Source: Prevotella sp. (GTDB lineage: Bacteria > Bacteroidota > Bacteroidia > Bacteroidales > Bacteroidaceae). Taken from it: a stretch of 39,244 nucleotides of DNA. The stretch is from the NCBI GenBank assembly GCA_017467535.1, contig JAFUST010000047.1, forward strand, positions 1 through 39,244, given 5' to 3'. The position numbers and the translations under genes are program-made. Each line of letters opens with the position of its first letter. The stretch's first letter is position 1. The notes below the pieces were generated by a model that was not told where the DNA came from, made no database searches, and worked only from the letters and a program-made list of their open reading frames with translations. Below, in pieces: positions 16,701 to 25,098 of this stretch.

Positions 16701-18656
16701 ATGCTCAACACCCGCACCCCCCTCCGCCTCCTGGCCGCCCTCCTCCTCGCCGCCACCACCGTCGTCGTTCCCGCCGCCGCCACCACCGTCGTCGTTCCCG
16801 CCGCCGCCACCGTTCCCCTTCCCGCAGGTTCTCCTGCGGGCCCCACCACCCTCTACATCACCCCCGACTCCTCCCTCGCCGACGCCGTCCGCCACGCCCG
16901 CGAGCTGCGCCGCACCGGCCGCGCTACCGCCGTCACCATCCACCTCAGCCCCGGCACCTACCTCCTCACCGAGCCCCTCCGCCTCCGCCCCGAAGACAGC
17001 GGCCTCACCATCCAGGGTCCCGCCACCACTCCCGCCGCTTCTCCGGCGGGCCCCTCTGCCGCCATCATCAGCGGCGCCCTCCCCATCACCGGCTGGCGCC
17101 GCCAGGGCCGCCTCCTCGTCGCCGACGTCCCCGACTTCAACGGCCGCCCCATCGACTTCCGCCAGCTCTGGGTCAACGGCCGCAAGGCCGTCCGTGCTCG
17201 CGACATCCCCGTCACCATTCCCGTCGGTTCTCCGGCGGGCCCCTCTGACCCCTTCGAGCACATGCACCGCATCCTCACCTACGACAAGCAGCACCGCCGC
17301 CTCTGGGTACCCCGCAAGGCCGTCCAGAAAATCCTGAAGGCCCCCTACCCCGAGCTCGTCCTCCACGAAATGTGGTGCACCTCCAACCTCCGCATCCGCT
17401 CCATGACCGTCCAGGGCGATTCCGTCGCCCTCACCTTCCACGACCCCGAGGCCCGCCTCCAGTTCCAGCACCCCTGGCCCTCACCCATGACGCCCTCGAC
17501 CGGCCACCCCTCACCCTTCTACCTCACCAACGCCCTCGAACTGCTCGACGAGCCCGGCGAGTGGTACCACGACCTGCGCACCCCCCGCCTCTACTACATG
17601 CCCCGCCCCGACGACCTCCTGCCCGCCACCGCCGGTTCCGCCGCCACCGTGCCCGGCGGTTCACCGTCGGGTCTCACCGCCCTCGTCCCCGTCCTCGAAA
17701 CCCTCGTCCAGTTCATCGGCACCCCCGAGCACCCCGTCCGCAACATCCAGTTCCGCGGCGTCCAGTTCAGCCACACCACCTGGCTGCGCCCCTCCCTCGA
17801 GGGCCACGTCCCCCTGCAGGCCGGCATGCCCCTCATCGAGGCCTACAAGCTGCGCCCCCAGATAGACCGCCCCAACAACCACAAGCTCGACAACCAGGGC
17901 TGGCTCGGCCGCGCCCATGCCGCCGTCGAGCTGCGCTACGCCGAGGACTGCGGCTTCCACGCGTGCCGCTTCCAGCACCTCGGCGGCTCCGGCCTCGACT
18001 ACGTCCTCGGCTGCCATCGCGGCACCACCGCCAATTGCCTCTTCACCGACATCGCCATGAACGGCTACGTCTGCGGCTCCTTCTCCCCCGAAGGCCTCGA
18101 GACCCACCTGCCCTACCAGCCCGCCGACTTCCGCGACGTCTGCACCGGCCAGCGCGTCGAGCAGTCCCTCTTCCACGACGTCACCAACGAAGACTGGGGC
18201 TGCGTCGCCATCTGTGCCGGCTACGTCAGCGGCATCCTCATCGACCACAACACCATCCACGACGTCTCCTACACCGGCATCTCCCTTGGCTGGGGCTGGA
18301 ACCGCGACCTCGTCTCGATGCGCGACAACGTCGTCCACGCCAACCTCATCTACAACTACGCCCGCCACATGTACGACTGCGCCGGCATCTACACCCTCGG
18401 CAACCAGCCCGGCACCATCATCTCCGAGAACGTCGTCCGCGACATCTGCACCCCCACCTACGTCCACGACCCCAACCACTGGTTCTACCTCTACACCGAC
18501 GAAGGCTCCTCCAACATCACCCTCCGCGACAACTGGACCCCCACCGACAAGTACCTCCGCAACGCCAACGGCCCCGGCAACCTGTGGGAGAACAACGGCC
18601 CCCAAGTGTCCGAAGCCATCAAGCGCGCCGCCGGCTGTCAACAGCAAGAGAGGTGA
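16701..18656 (+). CDS. Secreted right-handed beta-helix protein, paralog of 7441-8979
   Basis: This 651-residue protein has a signal peptide followed by a tandem ATTVVVPAA repeat encoded by a duplicated 27-base unit (16752-16778 and 16779-16805). The N-terminal module (ADAVRHARELRRTGRA, LRLRPEDSGL) and the C-terminal beta-helix (NEDWGCVAICAGYV, YTGISLGWGW, YDCAGIYTLGNQPG) match the paralog. It is longer partly because of four palindromic elements, encoding residues near 41-47, 111-117, 174-180 and 318-324. The fold suggests a polysaccharide-active enzyme, possibly GH141-like; the activity is not assigned. The last residues and stop codon come from a 20-base repeat (18644-18663). Codons end almost only in C or G. 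It converges with the Lrp gene across a hairpin terminator. Confidence 0.82.
   Translation: MLNTRTPLRLLAALLLAATTVVVPAAATTVVVPAAATVPLPAGSPAGPTTLYITPDSSLADAVRHARELRRTGRATAVTIHLSPGTYLLTEPLRLRPEDSGLTIQGPATTPAASPAGPSAAIISGALPITGWRRQGRLLVADVPDFNGRPIDFRQLWVNGRKAVRARDIPVTIPVGSPAGPSDPFEHMHRILTYDKQHRRLWVPRKAVQKILKAPYPELVLHEMWCTSNLRIRSMTVQGDSVALTFHDPEARLQFQHPWPSPMTPSTGHPSPFYLTNALELLDEPGEWYHDLRTPRLYYMPRPDDLLPATAGSAATVPGGSPSGLTALVPVLETLVQFIGTPEHPVRNIQFRGVQFSHTTWLRPSLEGHVPLQAGMPLIEAYKLRPQIDRPNNHKLDNQGWLGRAHAAVELRYAEDCGFHACRFQHLGGSGLDYVLGCHRGTTANCLFTDIAMNGYVCGSFSPEGLETHLPYQPADFRDVCTGQRVEQSLFHDVTNEDWGCVAICAGYVSGILIDHNTIHDVSYTGISLGWGWNRDLVSMRDNVVHANLIYNYARHMYDCAGIYTLGNQPGTIISENVVRDICTPTYVHDPNHWFYLYTDEGSSNITLRDNWTPTDKYLRNANGPGNLWENNGPQVSEAIKRAAGCQQQER
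16752..16805 (+). repeat. Tandem 27-bp duplication at the signal peptide
   Basis: Two identical 27-base units, each encoding ATTVVVPAA, lie back to back, and a third partial unit follows (GCCACCGTTCCC). They lengthen the region around the expected signal peptidase site. Confidence 0.85.
16821..16840 (+). repeat. Palindromic coding element with compensated arms, after the signal peptide
   Basis: The core is CCCGCAGGTTCTCCTGCGGG: perfect 8-bp arms, with both sides changed (CAGG with CCTG), so pairing is preserved. It encodes Pro-Ala-Gly-Ser-Pro-Ala-Gly in phase 1. Confidence 0.9.
17031..17050 (+). repeat. Palindromic coding element, second copy in the beta-helix gene
   Basis: This is the consensus core, preceded by GCCACCACT as in GH127, in phase 1, between GLTIQG and AIISGALPITGW. 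Confidence 0.9.
17220..17239 (+). repeat. Palindromic coding element, third copy in the beta-helix gene
   Basis: The core CCCGTCGGTTCTCCGGCGGG is identical to the variant at 4608-4627 in the methyltransferase fusion, including the T-G pair. It encodes Pro-Val-Gly-Ser-Pro-Ala-Gly. Confidence 0.9.
17652..17671 (+). repeat. Palindromic coding element, fourth copy in the beta-helix gene
   Basis: The core CCCGGCGGTTCACCGTCGGG has 8-bp arms with one G-T pair and a TTCA loop. It encodes Pro-Gly-Gly-Ser-Pro-Ser-Gly in phase 1. It is a diverged copy. Confidence 0.75.
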
Positions 18657-18693
18657 GCCGTCGGCATCCAAACGCAAGAGAGGTGAGCCGTCG
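18644..18693 (+). repeat. 20-bp direct repeat pair at the end of the beta-helix gene
   Basis: GCAAGAGAGGTGAGCCGTCG occurs at 18644-18663 and 18674-18693. The first copy supplies the final residues and the TGA stop (18654-18656) of the beta-helix gene. The second copy forms the left arm of the terminator hairpin. Confidence 0.85.
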
Positions 18694-18707
18694 CTCACCT
18701 CTCTTGC
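18674..18707. terminator. Perfect 15-bp hairpin between converging genes
   Basis: Left arm GCAAGAGAGGTGAGC (18674-18688), loop CGTC, right arm GCTCACCTCTCTTGC (18693-18707). It lies between the stops of the beta-helix gene and the Lrp-family gene and probably serves both strands. The right arm resembles the TCACCTCT repeats seen in hemW and GH78. Confidence 0.7.
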
Positions 18708-18724
18708 CTCTTCCTTCTCACCTC

Positions 18725-19189
18725 TTATATATTAATCCCGTAGTTCTGCTTCATTTCGCTCATCACAAACGTGCTCTCGATGGACGCCAGGCTCTCAATC
18801 TCGCCCAGCTTGTTGAGCACAAACTCCTGATACTGCTTCATGTCACGTGCGCGTACCTTTAATAAATAGTCGTACGAGCCCGACGTGTTGTAGCACTCCG
18901 TCACCTCCGGTATGCGCATGATGCGCCGCGCAAAGGCGTCGGCAATCTCGTGGTTAATCTGCTTAAGCTTCACCTTGCAGAACACCTGCAAGCCCTGTCC
19001 CAGCTTCTCAGGGTCGAGCACGGCCACATACTTCTTGATGTAGCCCCGCTTCTCCAGTCGCTTCTGCCGTTCAAACACCGGCGTCGGCGTCAGGTGCACC
19101 GCGTCGGCCAGCTCCTTGGTGGTCAGTTTCGCATTCCTTTGCAGCGTTTTCAGTATCTGCAAGTCGATTTCGTCTAAGAGTTCAGCCAT
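18725..19189 (-). CDS. Lrp/AsnC-family transcriptional regulator
   Basis: The 154 residues are the normal length for the family. Residues 5-65 are the winged helix-turn-helix (LDEIDLQILKTLQRNAKLTTKELADAVHLTPTPVFERQKRLEKRGYI). Residues 70-150 are the RAM effector domain (VFCKVKLKQINHEIADAFARRI, GSYDYLLKVRARDMKQYQEF, IESLASIESTFVM). Such proteins sense amino acids and form dimers to octamers on DNA. It is divergent from metY, with a promoter on each side of a short interval. Control of metY/cysK or of its own gene is a reasonable inference. A TAATTTTGCA promoter lies at 19279-19288, leaving a leader of about 85 bases with a small GC hairpin. Confidence 0.93.
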   Translation of the reverse strand: MAELLDEIDLQILKTLQRNAKLTTKELADAVHLTPTPVFERQKRLEKRGYIKKYVAVLDPEKLGQGLQVFCKVKLKQINHEIADAFARRIMRIPEVTECYNTSGSYDYLLKVRARDMKQYQEFVLNKLGEIESLASIESTFVMSEMKQNYGINI

Positions 19190-19278
19190 AATATCGTCCT
19201 TTTAGTTGTCCTATTTAGAGTTTTATTCTGTCAGCGGCCCTCGTCGGGCCCCGAAACGGAATGATATTCTTTACGAGT

Positions 19279-19288
19279 TGCAAAATTA
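19279..19288 (-). promoter_or_regulatory. -7 promoter element for the Lrp-family gene
   Basis: The minus strand reads TAATTTTGCA, about 90 bases before the start codon at 19189. Confidence 0.6.
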
Positions 19289-19315
19289 GGTATATTTTCT
19301 GGAATACGCAAGAAA

Positions 19316-19334
19316 TTTGGTAGATATTTCCAAA
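19316..19334. promoter_or_regulatory. Possible operator overlapping the metY -33 region
   Basis: TTTGG-TAGATATTT-CCAAA is a short inverted repeat whose left arm holds the TTG expected at -33 of the metY promoter. It could bind the divergently encoded Lrp-family protein; the arms are only 5 bp. Confidence 0.3.
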
Positions 19335-19339
19335 CTTAG

Positions 19340-19349
19340 TACCTTTGCA
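19340..19349 (+). promoter_or_regulatory. -7 promoter element for metY
   Basis: TACCTTTGCA is an exact match to TAnnTTTGCA, 49 bases before the ATG at 19399. The in-frame ATG at 19345 lies within this element and is rejected as a start. Confidence 0.75.
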
Positions 19350-19398
19350 TCGTCAAACAGAACATAAATTATTAACAAATAACAGAAAGGATAAGATT

Positions 19399-20691
19399 AT
19401 GAGTACAACGAAGAACTATCGCTTTGAGACACTGCAACTGCATGTAGGCCAAGAACAGGCCGACCCCGCAACCGACGCCCGTGCGGTGCCCATCTATCAG
19501 ACCACGTCGTACGTGTTCCGCAACTCACAACACGCTGCCGACCGCTTCGGCCTGCGCGATGCCGGTAACATCTATGGCCGACTGACCAACTCGACCCAGG
19601 GCGTGTTCGAAGACCGCGTGGCAGCCCTCGAGGGTGGCGTGGCCGGACTGGCCGTCGCCTCAGGTGCCGCAGCCATTACCTATGCCCTGCAGAACATTGC
19701 CCAGGCCGGTGACCACATCGTCGCAGCCGACAACCTGTATGGCGGTTCGTACAACCTGATAACCCACACGCTGGCTACGCAGGGCATCACGAACACCATT
19801 ATCAACGTAAACGACCTCGCAGCCCTCGAAGCTGCCATCCGTCCCAACACAAAAGTCATATACGCCGAGACCTTCGGCAACCCTAACAGCGACGTGCTCG
19901 ACCTTGAAGGCGTAGCCGCCGTGGCTCACAAGCACGGCATACCGTTCATCGTCGACAACACCTTTGGCACGCCCTACCTTATCCGTCCCCTGGAGCACGG
20001 CGCCGACATCGTAGTTCACTCGGCCACTAAGTTCCTTGGCGGTCACGGCACCAGCCTCGGCGGCGTCATCGTCGACGGCGGCAAGTTCGACTGGAAGGCC
20101 AATCCCGACAAGTTCCCCACACTAGCCAAGCCCGATCCCTCATACCACGGCATCGTGTTTGCCGACGCCGTAGGTGCTGCGGCCTACGTCACCCGCATCC
20201 GTGCCGTCATCCTGCGCGATACCGGTGCTGCCATCTCGCCCTTCAATGCCTTCATCCTGCTGCAGGGTGTCGAGACGCTAAGCCTGCGCGTCGAGCGTCA
20301 CGTGCAGAACGCCCTGAAGGTCGTCGACTTCCTCAGCAAGCATCCGAAGGTGGCTGCCGTGCACCATCCTGCACTGGAAAACCATCCCGATCACGCCCTT
20401 TATCAGAAGTATTACCCCAACGGCGGCGCCAGCATCTTCACATTCGAAATCAAGGGCGGACAGGAAGAGGCCTGGAAGTTCATCGATGCCCTGCAGATAT
20501 TCTCGCTGCTGGCCAACGTGGCCGACGTGAAGAGTCTGGTCATCCACCCCTACACTACCACCCACTCGCAGCTTTCGCCCGAGGAACTGGCCGAACAGCA
20601 CATCACCCCGGCTACCGTCCGACTGAGCATCGGTACCGAGCACATCGACGACATCATCGACGACCTTTCGCAGGCTCTCGACAAGATTTAA
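19399..20691 (+). CDS. metY: O-acetylhomoserine sulfhydrylase (PLP-dependent, Cys/Met metabolism family)
   Basis: This 430-residue enzyme has the length and motifs of O-acetylhomoserine aminocarboxypropyltransferases, which make homocysteine from O-acetylhomoserine and sulfide. It begins YRFETLQLHVGQEQADPATDARAVPIYQTTSYVF. Y..L.NPT-like YGRLTNSTQGVFEDRVAALEGG, the FVDNTF-like FIVDNTFGTPYL and the PLP lysine in VHSATKFLGGHG (Lys211) are present. The C-terminal LSIGTEHIDDIIDDL is typical. It is cytoplasmic. It is transcribed from its own promoter, opposite the Lrp-family gene and 68 bases before cysK. The homocysteine product could be the acceptor for the methyltransferase fusion at 3363-6587. 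A cystathionine gamma-synthase role is less likely given the length and the YQTTSYVF start. Confidence 0.9.
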   Translation: MSTTKNYRFETLQLHVGQEQADPATDARAVPIYQTTSYVFRNSQHAADRFGLRDAGNIYGRLTNSTQGVFEDRVAALEGGVAGLAVASGAAAITYALQNIAQAGDHIVAADNLYGGSYNLITHTLATQGITNTIINVNDLAALEAAIRPNTKVIYAETFGNPNSDVLDLEGVAAVAHKHGIPFIVDNTFGTPYLIRPLEHGADIVVHSATKFLGGHGTSLGGVIVDGGKFDWKANPDKFPTLAKPDPSYHGIVFADAVGAAAYVTRIRAVILRDTGAAISPFNAFILLQGVETLSLRVERHVQNALKVVDFLSKHPKVAAVHHPALENHPDHALYQKYYPNGGASIFTFEIKGGQEEAWKFIDALQIFSLLANVADVKSLVIHPYTTTHSQLSPEELAEQHITPATVRLSIGTEHIDDIIDDLSQALDKI

Positions 20692-20726
20692 TGACCTCCG
20701 ATGGCAGGAATTAGAGAATTAATTCG

Positions 20727-20736
20727 TAACTTTGCA
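20727..20736 (+). promoter_or_regulatory. -7 promoter element for cysK
   Basis: TAACTTTGCA lies 24 bases before the cysK ATG, so cysK has its own promoter in addition to any read-through from metY. Confidence 0.7.
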
Positions 20737-20759
20737 CCCAATTAATAAACTATAGCATT

Positions 20760-21707
20760 ATGACTAAGATAGCAAAACAGCTGACCGAGCTCGTCGGCAA
20801 CACCCCACTTCTGGAGCTCAACAAGTATTCACAGGCACAGGGTCTCGACACCCCAGTGATTGCCAAAGTAGAGTTTTTCAACCCCGGCGGTAGTGTAAAG
20901 GACCGTATAGCGCTGGCCATGATTGAGGATGCAGAACAGAAAGGCATCCTGAAGCCCGGCGCCACCATCATCGAACCCACCAGCGGAAACACCGGCGTAG
21001 GACTGGCACTGGTATCAGCCGTCAAGGGCTACCATCTTATCCTTACCATGCCCGAGACCATGAGCGTCGAGCGTCGCAACCTTGTCAAGGCCTACGGGGC
21101 CGAGGTACGACTGACGTCAGGCAAGGACGGCATGCCAGGTGCCATCCGCGCTGCCGAGGATCTGCGCGACTCAATTCCAGGAGCCGTCATCCTGCAACAG
21201 TTCGAGAACGCCGCCAACCCCGCCAAGCACTATGCCACCACGGGTCCTGAAATCTGGCGCGACACCGACGGTCAGGTCGACATCTTCATCGGCGGTGTGG
21301 GCACAGGCGGCACCATCAGCGGCGCCGGCAAGTATCTGAAGGAGCAGAATCCCAACGTGAAGATTATTGCGGTAGAGCCCAAGTCGAGCCCCGTGCTGAA
21401 CGGCGGCCAGAGCGGTCCCCACAAGATTCAGGGTATCGGAGCCGGTTTCGTGCCTAAGACCTACGATGCCGACATCATCGACGAAGTGTTCGATGTAGAA
21501 AACGACGAAGCCATCCGCACGGGTCGCGAGATAGCCAAGTCCGAAGGCCTGCTGGTCGGCATCTCTGCCGGTGCTGCCCTCTTCGCTGCCATCCAGGTGG
21601 CCAAGCGTCCTGAGAACAAGGGTAAGAAGATTGTGGTGCTGCTGCCCGATACCGGCGAGCGCTACCTCTCTACCGTGCTCTACGCCTTCGAGGACTATCC
21701 TCTTTAA
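20760..21707 (+). CDS. cysK: Cysteine synthase A (O-acetylserine sulfhydrylase)
   Basis: The 315 residues match CysK length. The PLP lysine lies in [11 protein letters not shown] (Lys47). The substrate loop [10 protein letters not shown], the phosphate-binding [18 protein letters not shown] and the C-terminal [15 protein letters not shown] are all present. The enzyme makes cysteine from O-acetylserine and sulfide in the cytoplasm. It follows metY and has its own promoter. The stop codon overlaps that of the converging metallophosphoesterase in a shared TTAA (21704-21707). The sequence is ordinary and has no inserted repeats. Confidence 0.96.
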   Translation: MTKIAKQLTELVGNTPLLELNKYSQAQGLDTPVIAKVEFFNPGGSVKDRIALAMIEDAEQKGILKPGATIIEPTSGNTGVGLALVSAVKGYHLILTMPETMSVERRNLVKAYGAEVRLTSGKDGMPGAIRAAEDLRDSIPGAVILQQFENAANPAKHYATTGPEIWRDTDGQVDIFIGGVGTGGTISGAGKYLKEQNPNVKIIAVEPKSSPVLNGGQSGPHKIQGIGAGFVPKTYDADIIDEVFDVENDEAIRTGREIAKSEGLLVGISAGAALFAAIQVAKRPENKGKKIVVLLPDTGERYLSTVLYAFEDYPL

Positions 21708-22786
21708 CGGCGCTTCAGGTGGAGCACCAGGTATTCAGAGCGGGTACCGATGCGAATTTTCGGGCCCCAGATGCCCAGTCCGGAACTGACGTAGTAGCGG
21801 GTATTGCCACGCTGATGGAAGCCCCACGACTTCTCGTACACAGCATCGGTAATCCACGATATGGGCCACACCTGCCCGCGATGCGTATGCCCGCTGAACT
21901 GAAAGTCGATGCCTGCCTGCTCAGCCTCTTCCAAGTGGTAAGGCTGGTGGTCCAGCAAAATAGTAAAGCCCTTCGCCCCTGCGGCAAGGGCTTTTACCGT
22001 TGCACGCCGGAAGGCCGAACGGTCGTTGCGGCCAATCACGTCCACACCCTTGAAGTGGGCCACCGAGTCCTTCAGCAGCACGATGCCAGCCTCCTTGAAG
22101 AAGCGCTCCGCCTCGTCAATCTGGCTGATATACTCGTGGTTGCCGTGAACCGTGAAGACCGGCGCCTGAATGCGGTGGAACTCCTCAGCATAGTTGCCCT
22201 CGTCGACTGGGCGCAGGCTCCTGTCGATGATGTCGCCGCCAATGAGCACCAGGTCGGGATTCTCGCCATTGATCAGGTCCACCCACCGTGCCAGCTCAGC
22301 CTTGCGGTTATGGTAGCCTATATGCAGGTCGCTGGCCAGCACAATGGTCAGCGGCTTTTCTATGGCCTTCTCGGTGGTCAGGGTCAGTTCCTTGCGATGT
22401 TTGTGATGATACTCTACACCGCCCAGCATCATAACGACGGCAATGAGCCCCACGACCGACATCAGCCCTACCGGGTTATCCCGAAGCAGCGACTTGGGCA
22501 GCAGATGGCACAGCGAGGCCACATCGGCCAGCACGAAGGCTATCAGCAGATACAGGAAAAATATCAGCCACGTGGTGCCGACTTCGTAGAGCACAATGGC
22601 CAGCTTGATGGGGACATGGTCCATCACGAAAAAGCCCACAAAGAATACGGCCATCCACAGCAGAAACAGTCCCGTGACGGTCAGCTTCAGCGCCCCGCCA
22701 GCAGGGGCCATTCGCCACAAATGCCAGCTGACATAGGCCGTTAGCGCGACAACCAAGGCCAGAAAGAACACAAACACTTTCATCAT
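21704..22786 (-). CDS. Membrane-anchored metallophosphoesterase (YkuE/YaeI-like)
   Basis: The protein has 360 residues. The N-terminal 130 residues hold four or five membrane helices ([35 protein letters not shown] and two later helices). A calcineurin-type metallophosphoesterase domain follows, with [21 protein letters not shown] and GHTHRGQ supplying the two-metal ligands. The likely substrate is a phosphoester or a lipid-linked pyrophosphate near the membrane (YaeI-like), not assigned. The start at 22784-22786 is chosen because an in-frame ATG at 22819 lies within the promoter TAATTTTGCA (22815-22824). It is divergent from the GH78 gene and converges with cysK. Confidence 0.88.
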   Translation of the reverse strand: MMKVFVFFLALVVALTAYVSWHLWRMAPAGGALKLTVTGLFLLWMAVFFVGFFVMDHVPIKLAIVLYEVGTTWLIFFLYLLIAFVLADVASLCHLLPKSLLRDNPVGLMSVVGLIAVVMMLGGVEYHHKHRKELTLTTEKAIEKPLTIVLASDLHIGYHNRKAELARWVDLINGENPDLVLIGGDIIDRSLRPVDEGNYAEEFHRIQAPVFTVHGNHEYISQIDEAERFFKEAGIVLLKDSVAHFKGVDVIGRNDRSAFRRATVKALAAGAKGFTILLDHQPYHLEEAEQAGIDFQFSGHTHRGQVWPISWITDAVYEKSWGFHQRGNTRYYVSSGLGIWGPKIRIGTRSEYLVLHLKRR

Positions 22787-22814
22787 GCGATACAATAAAA
22801 ACGTTAAATCTCGC

Positions 22815-22824
22815 TGCAAAATTA
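22815..22824 (-). promoter_or_regulatory. -7 promoter element for the metallophosphoesterase
   Basis: The minus strand reads TAATTTTGCA, 29 bases before the chosen start. It lies back to back with the GH78 promoter, 22 bases apart. Confidence 0.65.
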
Positions 22825-22846
22825 GCCATTATTCCCCAAAAAGCCG

Positions 22847-22856
22847 TATCTTTGCA
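22847..22856 (+). promoter_or_regulatory. -7 promoter element for GH78
   Basis: TATCTTTGCA lies 33 bases before the ATG at 22889. Confidence 0.75.
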
Positions 22857-22888
22857 TACATATTTAAATAACTTTATAGAAAACTTGT

Positions 22889-24931
22889 ATGAAGACTACT
22901 GACGCAACATGGATATGGTATCCTGGCGACTTCGAGGTTTGGCTGGGCAACATCTTTAATAATCGGCGCACGGAGCGCGGCGCCATGTTTCCACCGTTCT
23001 GGAAACAAGACTCGCACTACGTGACGGTCGAGTTTTCAAAAGCCTTCGTGCTCGACCGCGACGATACCATTACCATCCACTGCGAGGGGCAGTACAACTT
23101 CAGCCTCGACGGTAAACTGCAATTTCCCAACAACACATACACCATCCCTGCCGGCAAGCACCAACTGAATCTGAAGGTGTGGAACCAGGCCGAGCCGCCA
23201 GCCCTGTACATCAAAGGCGAAACCATCCATACCGACTCCACGTGGCTGGCTACCTACGAGGACAAGCTGTGGATTGACGAAAACGGCGTGGCCCATGGCT
23301 CAGGCATCTACGTTCCTGCATCCTCCTGGCATTTCAACAACCCTGACACGCCGCCCTCGTCCTTCCATCTGAACACCGAGGAGCAACGCCCCGTGTCTGC
23401 CACTGTGCCTGCCAGTTCGCCGTCGGGTATCCTCTACGACTTCGGCCGCGAGACCTTCGGCTATCTGATTGTCAAGAACCTGACGGGCACCGTGCGCGTC
23501 TACTACGGCGAAAGCCGCGAGGAAGCCCTCGACCGGGAGCACTGCGAGACGCTGGACGTGCTCAGTTCCAAACACTCACCTCTCACCACTCACCTCTCCA
23601 GTAAGGCCTTCCGTTATGTCTATATAGAGAAGGAAGCCGGGGCCAGCTACGACGATGTGGCTATGGACTATGCATACGCCCCCTTCGACGAGCAGCATAG
23701 CGGCCATTTCCACTGCTCCGACGAACTGCTGAACAGCATCTGGCAGACCGCTGCACGCACGCTGGAGCTGACCACACAGGAGTTCTTCATGGACGGCATC
23801 AAGCGCGACCGCTGGACCTGGTCGGGCGACGCCATCCAGTCGTACTTGATGAACTACTACCTGCACTTCGACGCGGAGTGCGTCAAGCGCACCATCCGTC
23901 AGCTGCGCGGAAAGGACCCCGTCACCGCCCACGTCAACACCATCATGGACTACACCTTCTACTGGTTCAAGTCCATACTGGACTACTACGAATATACCGC
24001 CGACGCTGCCTTCGTGCGCGAGATGTGGCCCCGCATGGTGACGCTGATGGATTACTGCATCGAGCGAACCAACACGGACGGACTGATGGAGGGACAGCCA
24101 GACGACTGGATTTTCGTAGACTGGGTGGACTTTCCCATGCACAAGCGCGGCACGCTCTGCTTCGAGCAGATATTGTTCGTAGAGGCATTGCATGTAATGG
24201 CTGTCTGCGCACAGATCGCCGATGACGACCATGACGGCTACTACGAAATGGAAGCCCAAAGGATCGCCCAGAAGGTGAAGCAGCTGTTCTGGAGCGACGA
24301 GCAGAAGGCCTACCTGCACGCCATCGAGGACGGCGAACTGAACCCGCAGATCACCAAGTTCCCCAACATGTTCGCCATCCTCTACGGACTGAGCTCCGAA
24401 GAAGAGCGCCGCGACATCATGCAAAGCGTCATGCTGAACCCGCAGATAGACCCCATCACCACGCCCTACATGCGCTTCTACGAACTGGAAGCGCTCTGCA
24501 TGGACGGCCTGCAGACCCGCGTACTCCAGGAGATGCGCGACTACTGGGGCGGCATGCTGCGCGAGGGAGCGACGTCGTTCTGGGAAAAGTATGTGCCAAC
24601 GGAGTCGGGCACGCAACATCTGGCCATGTACGGTCGCCCCTACGGCAAGTCGCTGTGTCACGCCTGGGGCGCCTCGCCCATCTACCTGCTGGGCAAATAC
24701 TACTTAGGCGTACGTCCCACCCGTCCCGGCTATCAGGAGTTCGAAATCCGCCCCGCATTGGGCGATTTGGAATGGATGGAGGGCGACGTCCCCACCCCGC
24801 ACGGCATGATACACATCGAGATGGACCGCCACCACGTCAAGGTGCTCGCCACCGAAGGCTGTGGCAAGCTGATTATTGGCGACCAAACAGTCAACATAGA
24901 AGCCAACAAGCCTGTTGCCATCAACTACTAA
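22889..24931 (+). CDS. GH78 alpha-L-rhamnosidase-type protein
   Basis: This 680-residue protein has no signal peptide and so is probably cytoplasmic. N-terminal beta-sandwich domains come first, then an (alpha/alpha)6 barrel from about residue 280. The acid motif is DGIKRDRWTWSGD, with Asp302, Asp307 (Glu in many GH78 enzymes) and Asp314. Glu566 in SFWEKY is the likely general base. The C-terminal beta-sandwich holds HAWGASPIYLLGKYYLG and ends INY. The expected activity is release of terminal L-rhamnose from pectin-type glycans or glycosides. A diverged palindromic element (23408-23427) and a TCACCTCT insertion (23573-23599) lie in the N-terminal half. It is transcribed from its own promoter; no partner transporter is adjacent. 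Confidence 0.88.
   Translation: MKTTDATWIWYPGDFEVWLGNIFNNRRTERGAMFPPFWKQDSHYVTVEFSKAFVLDRDDTITIHCEGQYNFSLDGKLQFPNNTYTIPAGKHQLNLKVWNQAEPPALYIKGETIHTDSTWLATYEDKLWIDENGVAHGSGIYVPASSWHFNNPDTPPSSFHLNTEEQRPVSATVPASSPSGILYDFGRETFGYLIVKNLTGTVRVYYGESREEALDREHCETLDVLSSKHSPLTTHLSSKAFRYVYIEKEAGASYDDVAMDYAYAPFDEQHSGHFHCSDELLNSIWQTAARTLELTTQEFFMDGIKRDRWTWSGDAIQSYLMNYYLHFDAECVKRTIRQLRGKDPVTAHVNTIMDYTFYWFKSILDYYEYTADAAFVREMWPRMVTLMDYCIERTNTDGLMEGQPDDWIFVDWVDFPMHKRGTLCFEQILFVEALHVMAVCAQIADDDHDGYYEMEAQRIAQKVKQLFWSDEQKAYLHAIEDGELNPQITKFPNMFAILYGLSSEEERRDIMQSVMLNPQIDPITTPYMRFYELEALCMDGLQTRVLQEMRDYWGGMLREGATSFWEKYVPTESGTQHLAMYGRPYGKSLCHAWGASPIYLLGKYYLGVRPTRPGYQEFEIRPALGDLEWMEGDVPTPHGMIHIEMDRHHVKVLATEGCGKLIIGDQTVNIEANKPVAINY
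23408..23427 (+). repeat. Degenerate palindromic coding element in GH78
   Basis: CCTGCCAGTTCGCCGTCGGG encodes Pro-Ala-Ser-Ser-Pro-Ser-Gly in phase 1 after Thr-Val. The arms no longer pair fully, so this may be an old copy or a chance resemblance. The phase and the flanking Thr-Val match the copy at 17652. Confidence 0.5.
23573..23599 (+). repeat. In-frame TCACCTCT repeat in GH78
   Basis: CACTCACCTCTCACC followed by ACTCACCTCTCC encodes Ser-Pro-Leu-Thr-Thr-His-Leu-Ser between VLSSK and SSKAFRYVYIE. It shares 23 identical bases with hemW but is read in another phase. Confidence 0.7.
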
Positions 24932-24945
24932 TCCTTCCCCTTATT

Positions 24946-25050
24946 CTGCCCTTGGTAATCGGCTTGGATAGCAAGGGCGGAAGGGTCGTCCGCCACGTGG
25001 CAGACGCAACGAATACCAAGGGCAGACGGGCTGGATACCAAGGGCAGACG
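24946..25050. repeat. Inverted and direct ACCAAGGGCAGA repeats after GH78
   Basis: ATACCAAGGGCAGACG occurs at 25013-25028 and 25035-25050. The inverted form TCTGCCCTTGGTA is at 24946-24958, and a partial form (ATAGCAAGGGCGG) is at 24968-24980. The inverted pair could form a long hairpin between the converging GH78 and small-peptide genes. No coding potential is seen. Confidence 0.65.
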
Positions 25051-25098
25051 CAGACAGAAGCTAAGGGAACAGAGAATCATTGGCTTGCAAGACTTGAA

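Noticed and set aside
19350-19398. SAM riboswitch before metY
   Set aside because: The transcribed leader is under 50 bases, too short for a known SAM aptamer with terminator.
21719-22744. Plus-strand frame of 341 codons opposite the metallophosphoesterase
   Set aside because: The minus strand shows all metallophosphoesterase motifs and a matching promoter.
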